64,000 nucleotides of DNA. It comes from Nymphaea colorata (taxonomy: Eukaryota; Streptophyta; Magnoliopsida; Nymphaeales; Nymphaeaceae). Both the position numbers and the translations under genes were made by a program. How positions within the stretch are numbered: position 1 is the stretch's first letter; each line of letters starts with the position of its first letter. This document shows, piece after piece, positions 50,501 to 62,748 of this stretch. The stretch lies in assembly GCF_008831285.2 (NCBI RefSeq), contig NC_045147.1, forward strand, positions 17,214,854-17,278,853, read 5' to 3'. The notes below the pieces were generated by a model, which saw nothing but the letters and a program-made list of their open reading frames with translations, was not told the origin of the DNA and searched no databases.

Positions 50501-53008
50501 ATGAAACCAGATGCTTCCTAAAAATTCATTTTCATAAAGGTGCTTCCTAAAATTAAATTTAAAATTATATAAATAGTGCCTCTTAGCAAAAAATTTCTAG
50601 TTCCACCTCTAGTACAATACCAGATAAAGAGCACTCAGTATGATTGCTTGTACACATGAAACGCCATAGAGGCGAGACACTTGATGGTTGATTGCCAATA
50701 TGACTTTCTTTCACATCCCCAAAAGAGTTTGGTCCCTCACATATATACAAGTGCACTATTTAATGATGATAGTAACATAGAGATAAGAAGATGTTGATGA
50801 ATTGATGATGGTGATAATGATCATGATAATGTTTGTAAAGCGAACACGAAACCTAACAAATAAACTTTACCATATCGGATTCATCGAATGTTCATATGTT
50901 CGGATTCAAATTGAGATTATAAACGTAGAAAGTCGATAATATATTTAAATCCAAATTTTAAGTTCACCATCTGAATCTAACTTTCACTTTATACATTCAA
51001 ATCCAGCGTTTAAAGAAGATCTGAATCGCATTATAGTACATTAAAATCTCCTTTTCAAAATATATGGATGTCAATGTTTGCTTAAAACTAAATTCAAAAG
51101 CTTGAAATAAAGACTTAGGCCACCTGCCCTGTCCATTACAGCAGCTCCCGCAGAAACGAAGCTTGGTAGGACGTAAAAAGTTTGAAAGGGATGAGAATGA
51201 GAGAAAAAGAACACCAGGTGTTTGCAGATTGAGTTTCGTGTCTGGACGGGATTCAAAGATCTGAACACTGGAAAATGACAAATTCTTCGAGCCGAAGGGC
51301 GACAGATGCCAACTGGGGAAGGAATTATCTGCAGGAGGCTGGTCAGAGTGTTGCTTGGTCGTACGCATGTGTGGGAAAGTTTGAACACCAAAAGCACGAC
51401 GCTTCATGGAGATGAAAGGCCATGGTCGTTACCTATCCTGTCACTTTTGATCGACTTTTTTCCCCTCCGTTACATTGACAGGAAGTCGGAAGAGTTGTTA
51501 TGTGTTCCAAGTGCTTTAATCGTCATTTATTTCTTCCATATAACTTTTGAATTTCTAAGGTCTCAACTAAAGAATTGAGAGAGAGAGATACTGATATACA
51601 ATTTGAAGCGCAAATAGAATCGGCATCTCGAAGTATCGAAAGCGAACCTTGTATGCATCATAAGAGGAATAAAAGGATTGGAGGGAAGGGAGGGTTGCGA
51701 TAAGAAACCCTGCTCACCAGAAAGAAGATGAAACAAGCGTAGCCATTCCATGGTTTCATACATAAGTTGGTTCTTAGGTTTAAGAAGAGCGTTGATATAG
51801 TCATGCAAGCATTTGGGAGTCACACAAAATATATAGATATTGGATGAAAGATGTCTATTAGAAACTGATTCCAAATCTGAATGAATAGCGCTCTAGATGT
51901 GCTAAATAACCTAAAGTTGATTCATGTGTCAATAATTTGGATATTTTAGGTAGCTCCTTGTCTCCCAAAGTTTCTGTTTCATGATGCTATCAAAACTTGA
52001 AAAACTGCATTACATCTAATTTGTTTGGTACATTTGCTACAAAAAATTAAGACATATTTATGAAACATTTTCATGAATCTACTCCATACATAACAATTAT
52101 GTTACTATTTTCATCGCTATACCATCAGTTCTTCAACAAGAAGACTGATGTTTAGTAGTACATAAAAAAATGGCTGGTCAAGCTGAACTCTCCAACAAGT
52201 ACACTCCAAATTATGCTTACAATTGTACGTGACCGTGGTAAAGTCGTAACCGCTAAGTCTCGCCAGCAGTACATGACATAAGCACAGGCTGGAATTCTGG
52301 CTGTTCTTTAATTAAGAGAAGGTGTGCTAAGAATTGAAGATATTGTAAGATCTTGATGCACCAAGGTATTGGGAAAAAGATTAGAAAATGGGATACGGGA
52401 AAAAGCGTACGGTCAGGGCGGTGGGTTCGGTCAGGGTCCGATCTTTTTTCGGCTGCCCGCGGGGATCGTTTCGTCGTGGGCTTTTTATATTTATTTAAAT
52501 ATACCCGTACGATTGATGGTACGGGCGTGGCCGTCAGTTTTGTAATGATTTCTTTCTTCCAGGTTCGGACTTCGTCCGGGACTATCAAAGCATGCACCAG
52601 TTGAATTTGGTCCGGACGACTCCGAGTTAAACCTATCCGATGAGAGTCCGCGTCTGCTGCTTCTCTCTTCCTCTCTCCTCTGCGCACAGGAAATTAACGG
52701 AGATGGAGATTGAGCTTCCGCGTGAATTTAGATTTGTTGAAGAAAATGGAAAGTTTTGTTCTTCTAGATTTCAATTGAAACCCCCTCCCCACATACTCTC
52801 TTTCTCATAAGCGAGGATTCGAAGTTCAGTATCGCTGCAGAATTGGGTGGGGATTGAGGTTCTGAAACGCAATTGCAGAAACACCATGAACCCAACACAG
52901 AGACGCACGAGAGCAATGAAAGTAGAAAAAACCGCTCTTCGATTTCCTGTTTCTCTACTGTACAAGAAGGGTAGAGAGAGAGAGAGAGAGAATACAAGAG
53001 AAAAATCA
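50501..53008. other. Intergenic spacer
   Basis: AT-rich, with TGCTTCCTAAAA repeated at 50511 and 50541, and ATGATGATAG-type repeats around 50760-50830. A GC-richer stretch at 52380-52690 has open frames on both strands without motifs. A (GA)n run lies at 52973-52991 in the 3' flank of the SAUR gene. Confidence 0.45.
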
Positions 53009-53530
53009 TCAGAAGGGATGAATATGGAACAGACGATGGATGACCGTCTCCTTCCTGGCTCGATGATGACGGCCATCTTCTTCGGCTATGCTCCTCTTGA
53101 CGCTCTCGAAGTCGGAAACACCGCAGGGGATGGTAATCCCTCCCTTCTGGTCGAACCCATACTCCTCCTCCGTCACCTTCAGCAGCCTCCTGAAGAAGGG
53201 GTGGTTGATGTAAATGATGGGCACCAAGAAGCGGTGCTCCGGGTCCTTAACCCCAACGTACACCGCCAGGTGACCCTTGGGGACGTCCCCTCTCCCTCTC
53301 CCTCCCCCCACCTCCCCTCCCTTCCCCTTCCTGTGCAGAAGCACTCTTCTCCTGACCCTCCCATGGCCGCTGCCCCCCGTCCATAGACGTTGATGGATTT
53401 CTTCATCGTCTTCTTGCGGGGGATGGAGGCGATGGTAGTAGCTAAAAGGGCGGCTCCTCTTCAAGCACCTCCATAGCCTCACAAGCTTGCGACCCAGATG
53501 GAATCCCTTGGACCACTTCGTCTTTATCAT
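53009..53530 (-). CDS. SAUR-family auxin-responsive protein
   Basis: Intronless, 173 residues. SAURs inhibit PP2C.D phosphatases and so keep plasma-membrane H+-ATPases active, promoting cell expansion. The conserved SAUR domain spans about 82-145: DVPKGHLAVYVGVKDPEHRF, LVPIIYINHPFFRRLL, EEEYGFDQKGGITIPC and a final helix FESVKRSI. The N-terminus (MIKTKWSKGFHLGRKLVRLW) is basic and amphipathic, as in the longer SAUR36-type proteins, and a Gly-Arg linker (67-81) precedes the domain. Length exceeds the usual 90-110 residues because of the N- and C-terminal extensions. The ATG at 53530 is the natural start. The opposite-strand frame at 52847-53386 is a shadow. Which SAUR clade it belongs to is uncertain. 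Confidence 0.93.
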   Translation of the reverse strand: MIKTKWSKGFHLGRKLVRLWRCLKRSRPFSYYHRLHPPQEDDEEIHQRLWTGGSGHGRVRRRVLLHRKGKGGEVGGGRGRGDVPKGHLAVYVGVKDPEHRFLVPIIYINHPFFRRLLKVTEEEYGFDQKGGITIPCGVSDFESVKRSIAEEDGRHHRARKETVIHRLFHIHPF

Positions 53531-53667
53531 AGCCGGAAGCGAAAGGAACGACGAGCAAAAAGGAGACGTACAGAGAGTGGCGTTGCTCCCTCCAACTCAA
53601 TTAAAAGTAGCAGAGGGAGAGAGAAGAGGACGGATTGCTTTTGATTTTATTGTGTGTGCACCACAGC

Positions 53668-53688
53668 GAGAGAGAGAGAGAGAGAGAG
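53668..53688. repeat. (GA)n microsatellite in the SAUR leader or promoter
   Basis: About ten GA units, reading as CT on the gene strand, between the probable TATA box and the SAUR ATG; it is probably within or at the start of the 5' UTR. Confidence 0.85.
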
Positions 53689-53711
53689 GGTTGGAGTTAT
53701 CTGGTGGCATT

Positions 53712-53720
53712 CTATTATAG
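53712..53720 (-). promoter_or_regulatory. Probable TATA box of the SAUR gene
   Basis: CTATAATAG on the minus strand lies about 185 bases before the ATG, predicting a transcription start near 53685. No canonical TGTCTC auxin element was noticed in the short flank before the (TA)n tract. Confidence 0.4.
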
Positions 53721-53788
53721 GCTCCGTATTGCTAACGTTGAATTAAACCCTCCACAGTACATCACTGATCAGCAGCAGTGCGCGCACG

Positions 53789-53796
<8 letters not shown>

Positions 53797-53826
<30 letters not shown>
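53797..53826. repeat. (TA)n microsatellite upstream of the SAUR gene
   Basis: About 15 TA units after an ACACACACA run; it borders the possible left end of a MITE. Confidence 0.9.
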
Positions 53827-53829
<3 letters not shown>

Positions 53830-53848
53830 AAAGGAGAGAGGAAGAAAA

Positions 53849-54357
53849 GGTAGCTACAGGATCATAAACTAAATTCGGTGAAAATCATATAAGTCCGTCC
53901 ACTCTAAGAAGATTCAATAGTAAAAATTAAGTTGTAAATATAAACATCATCTGTTTATATAGTTTCAAATATCTCTTCAAAAAATCAGAAGTTCTGTTTA
54001 AGGAAACTCTCTTCCCCTTTCTCTCAATCCCCCCTTTAAGCATATTTTTAGACTTTTAAAGAATAATTTGACTTCTACATTTAGAACTTAAAGGTCTACT
54101 GCTTGACCTCCTTAAATGCAGTTTAAATAATTTCCATCAAAATTTAATGTATATGGTTCTTTATGTGATGAGAGTGTTTATTCTTTTTATTGTTAACAAA
54201 ATTTATTTAAATATTAAAACAAAGAACGTAATATATGTTTACCACCAATTACTCTTAAGATCATTTTTTATACGGTTCGATTGCAAAAGAAATGTTTTAA
54301 TAATTCATTTTAATGAAGGTGGTTTTTGTCTCTTACGCAAGTGATCCGACTTTTACC
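53849..54357. mobile_element. MITE related to the 2.6-kb element, inside TA tracts
   Basis: The right end at 54323-54357 (TTTTTGTCTCTTACGCAAG, then CTTTTACC) matches the right end of the element at 2649-3060. The left end is only guessed at GGTAGCTAC (53849) and is diverged. TA microsatellites lie just outside both ends (53797-53826 and 54362-54385), as in the first element. Confidence 0.45.
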
Positions 54358-54361
54358 AACT

Positions 54362-54385
<24 letters not shown>
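54362..54385. repeat. (TA)n microsatellite
   Basis: About 12 TA units directly after the MITE right end. Confidence 0.9.
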
Positions 54386-54395
<10 letters not shown>

Positions 54396-55979
54396 TGAAA
54401 AACCAATAAGATTTAACAGGGTATGTATAATACTTGAAAGCATACCATATGAGGGATTGATTTGGAGAATACCATATTTTTCTCTCAAAACACATCATTT
54501 TATGTAACATCTAATTTAACTATCAAACTCAACCCTAACTAAAAACGCGTTTCAGAAATCAAGAATCTAGGACAATGAGTCAACCTTTATATATTGAAAA
54601 ATAAAATAAAATAAAAAATCGATTTAGTGTAAAGAAAAGTAACAATATGTGAGGTGAGTTGTCGCTTTCGGCGATAAAGACAACACCGGATCCCAACCGG
54701 ATTTTCCTTCGGACCCGACTCACTCGCATTTCATTCATACCCGTTCTACTTATCGTTCTGTCTTTCCCTTCTTTGCTGAATTGCAAGCAAACACATTTCT
54801 GATTTACTTTTCCTTAGCACTCCCCATGCATCAACTTATTCCTAAAATCATGGTTCCCTTTTCTTAACTTTTCAAATTCATGCTCCACTCTTCATTGGCC
54901 TAAGCACGATAATATTGACTGCCAAATACACATTTATGCCTTGTTTGAAGTATGATTTCGGATACAAATAACCAGAAAGACCAAGCAGTTTTGGGGAATC
55001 CGCTGCAATAAAATAGAACAGATCTTTTTGTTGCACATGAATCTGGTGGGAATTCTTCTTATACTTACTCTCTTTTAACATCCCCATAGATAAGTATGCT
55101 GAACTTGGTGTTTTTTGTACAATGGTAATATTTTTTCACACATTTTTTCATTTATACTTTTATCAAATGATTTTTCAAATCTTTTGACATGCATATGGCG
55201 GTAACAACAACAACAACAACAATAATAATTTCACACTTGGTTTTTGTAATGGTCATTAAGCAACAGTAGGGAAAGATTGGCGAGATGATATGAATATGGT
55301 TTTACTAATTTCATAACACAACCTTATGCCTTAATTACATTAGTAAGTTATACACATAACACATCCTTGAGGGCGTGTTTGAATATAGTTGAGGAGAACG
55401 TCCGAGATAAACATTAATCTGTCTCGATCGCTTTACATTCTCCATTCCAACGCAACCACGTGAAAGGGGGAGCTCTTTGGCAACACTTTCTTTTTTGTCG
55501 CAAAAGAATTGGAGGGTTGCAACTTCAAATATTCCATCCAAGACGTTCTCCTCCACTCACTCAAAAGGTGCCCTTTGTAACAATTAACCACCGGAATTAC
55601 CCGCTTCTAAAGCTTGGAGTGTGAAGTAAAATAGAAGACGCTGTCATCGTCCGGGCAACAATTTAGAGGGACTCAACTTGCTTCCACCTGCACATGCTTC
55701 TATGGTTTCGCTTTTCATGTTTGAGGAAAAGAAAAGTTGCATGGCCAACTTTAGCTTTCATTCACAGCCACTAAAGCTCAAGCATTGTGATAAGAGAGTG
55801 GGCGCATAGGGAGAGCCCGATCCTTTCTATCAACCAATAGCAAATATTAGAGAGGAAGATTTTCTTTTTTCAGGTTTCTTTGTTTACTAACAAATTTTTT
55901 AAAAAATAAGAGAGCACCTTTTGTAATTTTTTTAATAAAGGACGCACAATTTTTTAGTGCTATCAAATAAAGACTTAAT

Positions 55980-56010
<31 letters not shown>

Positions 56011-56456
56011 AAAAACCCTTATATATGAGACTTGATGGAGAAGTTCAAACAATTGATATTAAACTGCAAATATAGAAGCTATAATGGTTTTTTAAGACTT
56101 TAAACCACCTTTTAGATGAGATAAAGGGTTTCATTTAAAAAAAATTGTTTCCTTTCCTCTTTCTCTCTTCTCCTATGAAGCGTATATTAGAATATTGAAA
56201 AAACATCTTAGCTACACTCTAATCTTCTGGAATCAATAGTCCAGATTATTCTCGTCAAAGTTTGGTATATAAAGGTTTGGTAGCTCTTTAGTACATATGA
56301 AGACATATATATATATATATATGTGAACATATGTGTGTGTATAAAATCATGGTACCTCCAGCAAAAGCTACTTCACCATCTTCGTATACAAAGGATATGC
56401 ACCGGCTGCGTCCTATGGGAGTAGGACCGTAGGAATATGGTAATGTATTATATAGG
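54386..56456. other. Intergenic spacer with short microsatellites
   Basis: Contains (ACA)6 followed by (ATA)n at about 55205-55230, (TA)n at 55979-56004 and TA-rich runs at 56307-56323. No gene is seen. Confidence 0.5.
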
Positions 56457-56675
56457 ATTGCTTGGTCCTTGTCTTTAATCAAACCTCTCCGATAAAGGCG
56501 AGTTGTGGTCTGAACTCGATGTTGTGTTCACTCCTTCAAATTACGAGTCCTTCGTCCACTCACCGATGGATTGATTGGTCCTTGTCAATCAAACTTCTCA
56601 GATGAAGGCAAGCTGTGGTCTGAACTCGATGTTCTGTTCTCTCCTTCGAATTGTGATTCATTCGTCCAAACACCG
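56457..56675 (+). repeat. 113-bp tandem duplication
   Basis: Copies at 56457-56565 and 56570-56675 share TTGGTCCTTGTC, GTGGTCTGAACTCGATGTT, CTCCTTC and TTCGTCCA-TCACCG-like words, with scattered differences. Neither copy shows protein-like coding. Confidence 0.85.
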
Positions 56676-57347
56676 AAACAAAGGCATTCTTGTCGTAGAG
56701 AACAGAAGAAAACATCTTTGTGTGTAAGACAAAGATAGAGACATAGAGGTAATGAGAAGGAACATTTTTATGGTGTGAGGTCAATCGCCTCGGTTTCCGA
56801 TTTCAATGAACAGATTTGTCGGCATCGACGCTGTCATGTTCTCGATCAAAATGCGTAGAGAAGCAAAGGAAACGGCAGATATTTCAAATCAGTGATCACC
56901 GAAGAACCAAACGGCTGGCCACAGGATCACCACCAAGACCCAAAATCTATGGCTCCAAGAAGCAATGGGTTTTTTTTTTCTAAAAATTTACAGTTCTTGA
57001 AATTGACGTTCATCTTAGAAGACATATTTTGAGGAAACATGTCCCAGGGACATGCTTTTCTTGTTCAAAGAAACAAATTGTAATTATAGACGACGATCTT
57101 ATGTCTATCAATCACACCATACTTCCTGAAACAAATACAGTACAGTGTTCTTAAAAGATGCATTCTAAAATCATGTTTCTTCAGACCACAATGTTCTTCC
57201 CGTCTAATGCCCTCTTGGATTCAATTCATAATAATATGAACAAGAAATGAGAGGATATTCACTTTTACTAATAGAATGATCTGACCCACAACCATTCAGA
57301 GTACCCAGTACTGTGGAGAGGCCGGCTGAAGAGTTCACGTAGACGTC
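56676..57347. other. Intergenic spacer
   Basis: No gene or clear repeat was recognised. An AATGG-T(10) run lies at about 56966-56980. Confidence 0.45.
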
Positions 57348-58621
57348 TTACTTGTTGTGAAGACCAGGGAAGCATGGCCTCCCCTTCTTCAGGGTTTTGG
57401 CTATGTTGTCATTAGAAACTGTAACCCTGCTCTTCACTCGTTGCTGCTGGTGTGTAAACAGGGATCGAGGCGGTGAAGAAAATCAACAAACGGAAACTTG
57501 CAGCTTTATTACTAACTTTTAACTCTAAAAACATGAAGAATGTCGGAGAAAGCTAATCTATCTTCACGAGTTAAGAAATTATAGTGAACATGTAACAACA
57601 CGCATTTGTGTGACCATCAAGCCATAAAGTTGGATAATGTACCTTTCAAGTTTGACATAGATCTCATTAACTTGCAAAAGAAAAAGGATCCTTTTCAAAA
57701 GTGAATGGTTTGCTACTTTGATGACTAAGTACACTAACAATTTTACTTTGAATCAGGTTTAAATTGTACAAAATTATTTTTGTCGAACCTTGGACTTTTC
57801 GCTACTTGAAGTCTAGCTCTTGTGACACGATGAAAGAGATGCATTAATTGGATGATAAAAAAAGTGGGAAAAGATACCAGGAACATGTTGCTATGCGTAT
57901 TCAGGATGAATTTTTGATGTCTTGACACACAAAAATGGCCATGATCCTTCCCTTGATCACGAAGTTGTGAGAATTTGTATTCAATTAACTTTTTTTTTCA
58001 TATGAAGCATCCTTTCTTTTTTCATAAACATTCAGCCTCAAATTTTTTAAGGTTTATGAAATTTGTGAACGTATTTTGGGAGAGTGTGTGAGATCCTTTT
58101 CTGCTTATGCACTCATATCGCCAACACCAGTTTGAGACAACATTACTCAACCGAGTACTTATAAATTAAAACCAAAAGAGCTGTAGTAAGGGTGAGAGAT
58201 AATCAGTTCTGTTGGATTCAGGAAAGATCTCTGATGATCTACTGTTGCTTGCATGAGAGTTTAGGACTGCATTACTACCTACTATTGACAATTTTCTCAT
58301 GTTTGAAATCGTGGTCGGGAACTAATTGGCTCCATCGATGGTTTACATGTTCACCACACTACTTCAACAATAGGGACACATCTTTTGGCATGGTACCAAA
58401 CACCATATTCTAACGGCCGCAAATTCAGTGTCTTCGTCCCTTTTCAAGGAAAGGTCGTATCGTCAAATGACAATGCTTCATGTCTCATTATCACAGGTTC
58501 TACAGAATTCACCTCTTTGCCTTCTCACATAATAAAGAATATTTAAACAGAATTTGCTCACACGATATCTTCAACATTTTGCTAAGAATTTGTACCAGCT
58601 ATTCCTGAGAACTTTCTACTG

Positions 58622-58675
<54 letters not shown>

Positions 58676-59029
58676 GCATTGATATTCAGTCTTGAGTGAT
58701 ATACTAAGGGTTAGGTAAATGTCCATGATACAAGGCATAAGCTGTACATTGCAACAAAGATGTCCGTCATAATATTAGAATCATCCTTAAGAGAAGTAGA
58801 CATAAATGTAGATTTAACCTTTTACATGCAGTAAAGAACCTGTTTCATATGATGGCAGCTTGCAACCAATTCATCATAAATATCGGGGTTAGGTAGAAGC
58901 TTCCAACTCCTTTGGTAATCTGTTTTTATTTTATAACAGCACCTACCTCAGTAATCTTTTCAGATTTCTCTTTTTCCACGTCGTAGAAAGATGATGTTTC
59001 TAAGTATTTCCTGGGCCCTACAGGTTCAG
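57348..59029 (-). pseudogene. Three exon-like blocks of an unidentified gene (fragment)
   Basis: Minus-strand blocks: 59029-58943, 58919-58840 and 57446-57348. They chain in phase (split codon Asp between blocks 1 and 2, phase 0 between 2 and 3) with GT donors and AG acceptors, ending in a stop. The peptide reads EPVGPRKYLETSSFYDVEKE, KSEKITEVDYQRSWKLLPNP, DIYDELVASCHHMKQ and, in the last block, RVTVSNDNIAKTLKKGRPCF, PGLHNK. This is strongly protein-like, but I recognise no family. No start or upstream exons were found before the LysM gene at 60.4 kb, so a truncated or transposed gene piece is likelier than a whole gene. The 1.4-kb gap to the last block contains a long TA repeat. Joining block 3 is the weakest step. 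Confidence 0.4.
58625..58671. repeat. (TA)n microsatellite
   Basis: About 23 TA units, within the putative last intron of the gene fragment. Confidence 0.95.
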
Positions 59030-60368
59030 CTAATTAAAGGAACACCATTATAACTTTAGAGCTTGCACTCATGCAGCGTGGTCATTCACCAAATTTCAAC
59101 CTGCTTACTTGCGTTCTGAAATCCAAATAACAGCAGTAAGTTTCTCGACTGGAAGCTTACCAAAGTACAAAGCATACCAAATTCTCATCATGATGAAATA
59201 ATATAATTATGAGCATAATACAAGGGTCACATCACAATATTCGGTGGTTAAGCGAAAACAAAAAGCCTCAAGTCGGTCCGTCCAGATCACAATTAAATCG
59301 ACCTCTACAGTTTAATATCTAACACCTCCTTGTGGAATTGAATAGCTCTACATGAACATTCAAACAAGATATCCATTATTAATACTAAGAAAATGCTAAA
59401 CCAGATGTTTAACATTCATGAAACACTAAACGCTCTGGAGTCAATGACTCTACGCACGACCTTTCCAATTTTTTGGCATTCAGTTGCGAAATGGCAAAAT
59501 CCACACGCGGTTGAGCTGATCATCCAACAATAATATTCGAACTACATATCTTGTCAGAAGAGAAAATAAAAGTTCATTCCTTAAATAATTTTCCATTGTG
59601 ATCATGAAGTTCCAAAAGGCCCTAAAAGCTGCAATTCAATGTTGGGAAGAATGAGGAAAATTTGAAACCAAAACAGTAAAAAGGGTCGCATCACATCAGC
59701 TTTCAAAAATTCAGCACTGAGTAGATAAAGCATTAAACTTAACATCCAACTATAATCAAGTATCTGAAAATCACCAACTTGAACCCACAAGAGGGGGTTC
59801 ACAAGGGACATGCCATGCTACAAGTGCTGCTCATGCGGCACCAAAGTTCTCACACAAAAACATGCCCACACAACATCAGTTCTACTCTCCTGTACATTGC
59901 ACCATATCTAGTGAATCATTCGCTTAAGCCCACAAATCTTCACCACACATGCATCCATATGGAGTTGACTTCAACTTCCAAATGTCACCAATAATTTGAG
60001 AAGTGTAATAGCTCACATGCTTCAGTAAAAATGAAAGTGATGCAATAAAAATGAAAATGCCACATTTGACACAGTAATTGGAACTTTTTACAACAAAAGC
60101 AAAATACTGAACCCAGATAGCTGACTTGTCATCCTGACCTAAATGATAAAATATTTTTTGACAACAAAATTACATGAAAGTATAGCCGCTCAAGGTCCAA
60201 AGGGGATGCATGAAAATGCCAAAGACCCCTTGAAATCTGCAACACAAAACCAACAAATCATGATACAGTGAATGGTCGTAACTGGCTACAACATTAATCC
60301 CGTAGATGGCATCCCCAAAGCACAACCTCATATTCAAATGCAACCTTCACCAGACTGCAAGGATTCAT
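59030..60368. other. Spacer and probable LYM 3' UTR
   Basis: AT-rich; the part nearest 60368 should be the 3' UTR of the LysM gene. No upstream exons for the gene fragment were identified. Confidence 0.45.
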
Positions 60369-62748
60369 CTAACCAATAAGCCTTAGTAGAAGATGCAAAA
60401 GAGATATTGTCAAAATATGGCACAATGGATATGTCAATGATGAAGAGTCAGAAGTACTTCCAGATGGACCAGCTGCTGGCAATGTTCCTGGAATCGAACC
60501 AGCAACCCCTGTTGTTGATGACCTAGGTGTTAATGTAGGACCACCTGCCTGTGATGGTGAGGGTGATGGAGATGATGCAATTGCAGATACAGGCAATACT
60601 GTAGGCGGGGACAAAAGCGGAGGGAAGGTGTGTGCCCCTAAAACATAAACAAATAATCATCTAAACTAACAGAAAATCACCCAATTCAAGAGCTCATAAC
60701 AAGTATCAGAGGCTCAGTACTAAATATATTCTCATGGTTCATGTTCAAATAAAGAAACTACAAATTTGTAAAGTTGATGAAAGGCAACCACATTTATGAA
60801 TTTTACCTGGGCACCGAGGCTGAAGTGATATTGATAAGCTACAGAGACAGAAACAAAATAAATTAATCGACCAAAACAAATAACAAACAGAAGCAAGGGA
60901 AGGAGTCTATCAACTTACGTAGTCATAATGGTCCCGTTGACAAAGCCACTGTAGCTACAGGAGGAAACACTACAACCTGCACTTGATGGCTGTGCAGAAA
61001 AATTCCCAAGCATAAGGTTGCTGTTCCTGCACTGCATACTCGTGCATGAAGAGGCCAGTGGCGCTGGTGTGCAGAAGAGACTGCAATTACATACAATACG
61101 AAACAACAGTCAGTTTATGCAACATAAGGAACATGAATTAGACAAAAAGGTTACTAGTGAAGGCACCATTAAGCAACCCAAGTATCAAACTGATATAAGC
61201 TAAAAAAGACGCTTCAATCTCTTGTAGACTGACAAACTGAACATTACCACAAAAAGACGTTTCCTATGCCATATGCAATGCCCCTATTTATCTCCTTTTC
61301 CGAGACAAGTTGGGGAGTCAAAGAACAAATTTAAGCAATCAAACAGGAAATGATTTTGTTGCTCTGTACTTACAACTAAGTTGGGAACATTGGTTTTTGA
61401 GTCACAAACTAAGTGCATCCAAAAGCCCTTTAAAATGTCACAGAAAAATACCATATGAACAAAATAAATAAATAGTACAAAAAAGTTAAGAAAATAGTTA
61501 ATTTTCCAACTTTGCAAGGATAACCAATTGAATGAATCAACACATATGATAAATTGAACCAAGAAAAATGTTCCCTTTTTTTTTCTTACTTTTATGTAGC
61601 CGCATCCATCCTACTAGTCTAAAACCAATGACAGCTCAATGGAACTTCAGCAATCCAAAATCAGAAGAGGCAACAGCAAACCACCCAGCACGACAGTGCA
61701 GACTCAGAACCATAAACAAGGGCAGGATGACGAACAAGTAACAAGGGAAAAAAAAAAGGTTAAGAAGGATGGGAGGTGCTAGTTGTTGTCTTACTTCATA
61801 TTGGCAGGCCCACAACTGCATTGAACACAATGGCTGGCAGTAATGGCGTAGCTCCCGTTTGCGACGACCAACCCCGCGTCCGTAGCGAACCTCGAAAATC
61901 CAGAAGCACAAGCTACATTCAATACAACCCAAAAATTTCAACCAATATGAAAAAGAAAGAAACAAATAAAAGAGAAGAAAAGAAACAGAAAGGTCTAAGC
62001 TTTATCTTCCCCTTTATCTCCTCTACTCCCCAAAAGAAATACAGAAAAGATGAAGAAGAAAAAAGGAGGAAGAAAGGAAGAAAGAGAGGGCAGAGCACCA
62101 ACCTGCCAACGGAATGGCGAGAATGTCGCCAGGAGTGATCGCCGACGTGCCCATGGCATTGACAGTCATGAGGTCGGAGAGCGTGGTGCTGTACCTGGCG
62201 GCGATGGCGGGAAGCGAGTCGGGCCCCTGGACGACGTAGGAGAGGTAGACGGCGGGGAGTCCGTTGTCGGTCCCATTGAAGCAAGCACAAGGGAGAGGAA
62301 TCTTGAGGGGCTGCCCAAGATCAACGAGGCCAGGGTCGGTGATGCCGTTGGCGTCGCGGATCTGGTCGGCGGTGACAAGGCCGGCGTAGACGGAGGAAGC
62401 TATGGAGGCGAAGGTGTCGGAGGCGCGGGCGCGGTAGGTGACGGAGGCTACCTTGCGGATGCCGTCGACGCAGGAGCAGGGGACAGGGACCTTGAGGAAG
62501 AGGCGAGCGGGAAGAATGTGGTTCTCGACGTCCGGGTAGGAGAGGTCGTAGGCGTTGGCGGTCAGTAGGGCAACGGGGTCGACCTGGAAGAGGGTGGCCA
62601 CCTCCGAGACCTTGAGGTCCGTGGGGAGGGTGTAGCCCACCATGGCATTGCAGGAGTCGGAGCCGCTGCAGGGCTCGATGGTGGACTTCCCCGAGGCCCG
62701 TGAGACGCAAATGAGGAAGAAGAGGAACAGCTGCAGCAGGACCGCCAT
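60369..62748 (-). CDS. LysM-domain GPI-anchored pattern-recognition protein, LYM1/LYM3-like
   Basis: Exons (minus order): 62748-62103, 61912-61795, 61080-60919, 60838-60807 and 60637-60369; 408 residues. LYM1/LYM3 (rice LYP4/LYP6) bind bacterial peptidoglycan at the outer face of the plasma membrane and signal with the kinase CERK1. A signal peptide (AVLLQLFLFFLICVSRASG) is followed by STIEPCSGSDSCNAMVGYTL, TDLKVSEVATLFQVDP and VPCSCVDGIRKVASVTYRAR. LysM-like repeats cover about 85-215, with PLPCACFNGTDNGLPAVYLS and YVVQGPDSLPAIAARYSTT. Then come the Cys-rich block CVQCSCGPANM, CRNSNLMLGNFSAQPSSAGC and LQPRCPG. A Ser-Pro-rich stretch and a C-terminal hydrophobic tail (LCHILTISLLHLLLRLIG) fit a GPI signal. 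There is no kinase domain, as expected. Exon 1 is far more GC-rich than the rest. Confidence 0.93.

Noticed and set aside
52847-53386. 179-codon plus-strand frame over the SAUR gene
   Set aside because: Antisense shadow; the opposite strand has a complete SAUR domain.
62050-62568. 172-codon plus-strand Gly/Val-rich frame over LYM exon 1
   Set aside because: Antisense of a GC-rich exon with no domain; the opposite strand encodes LysM repeats.
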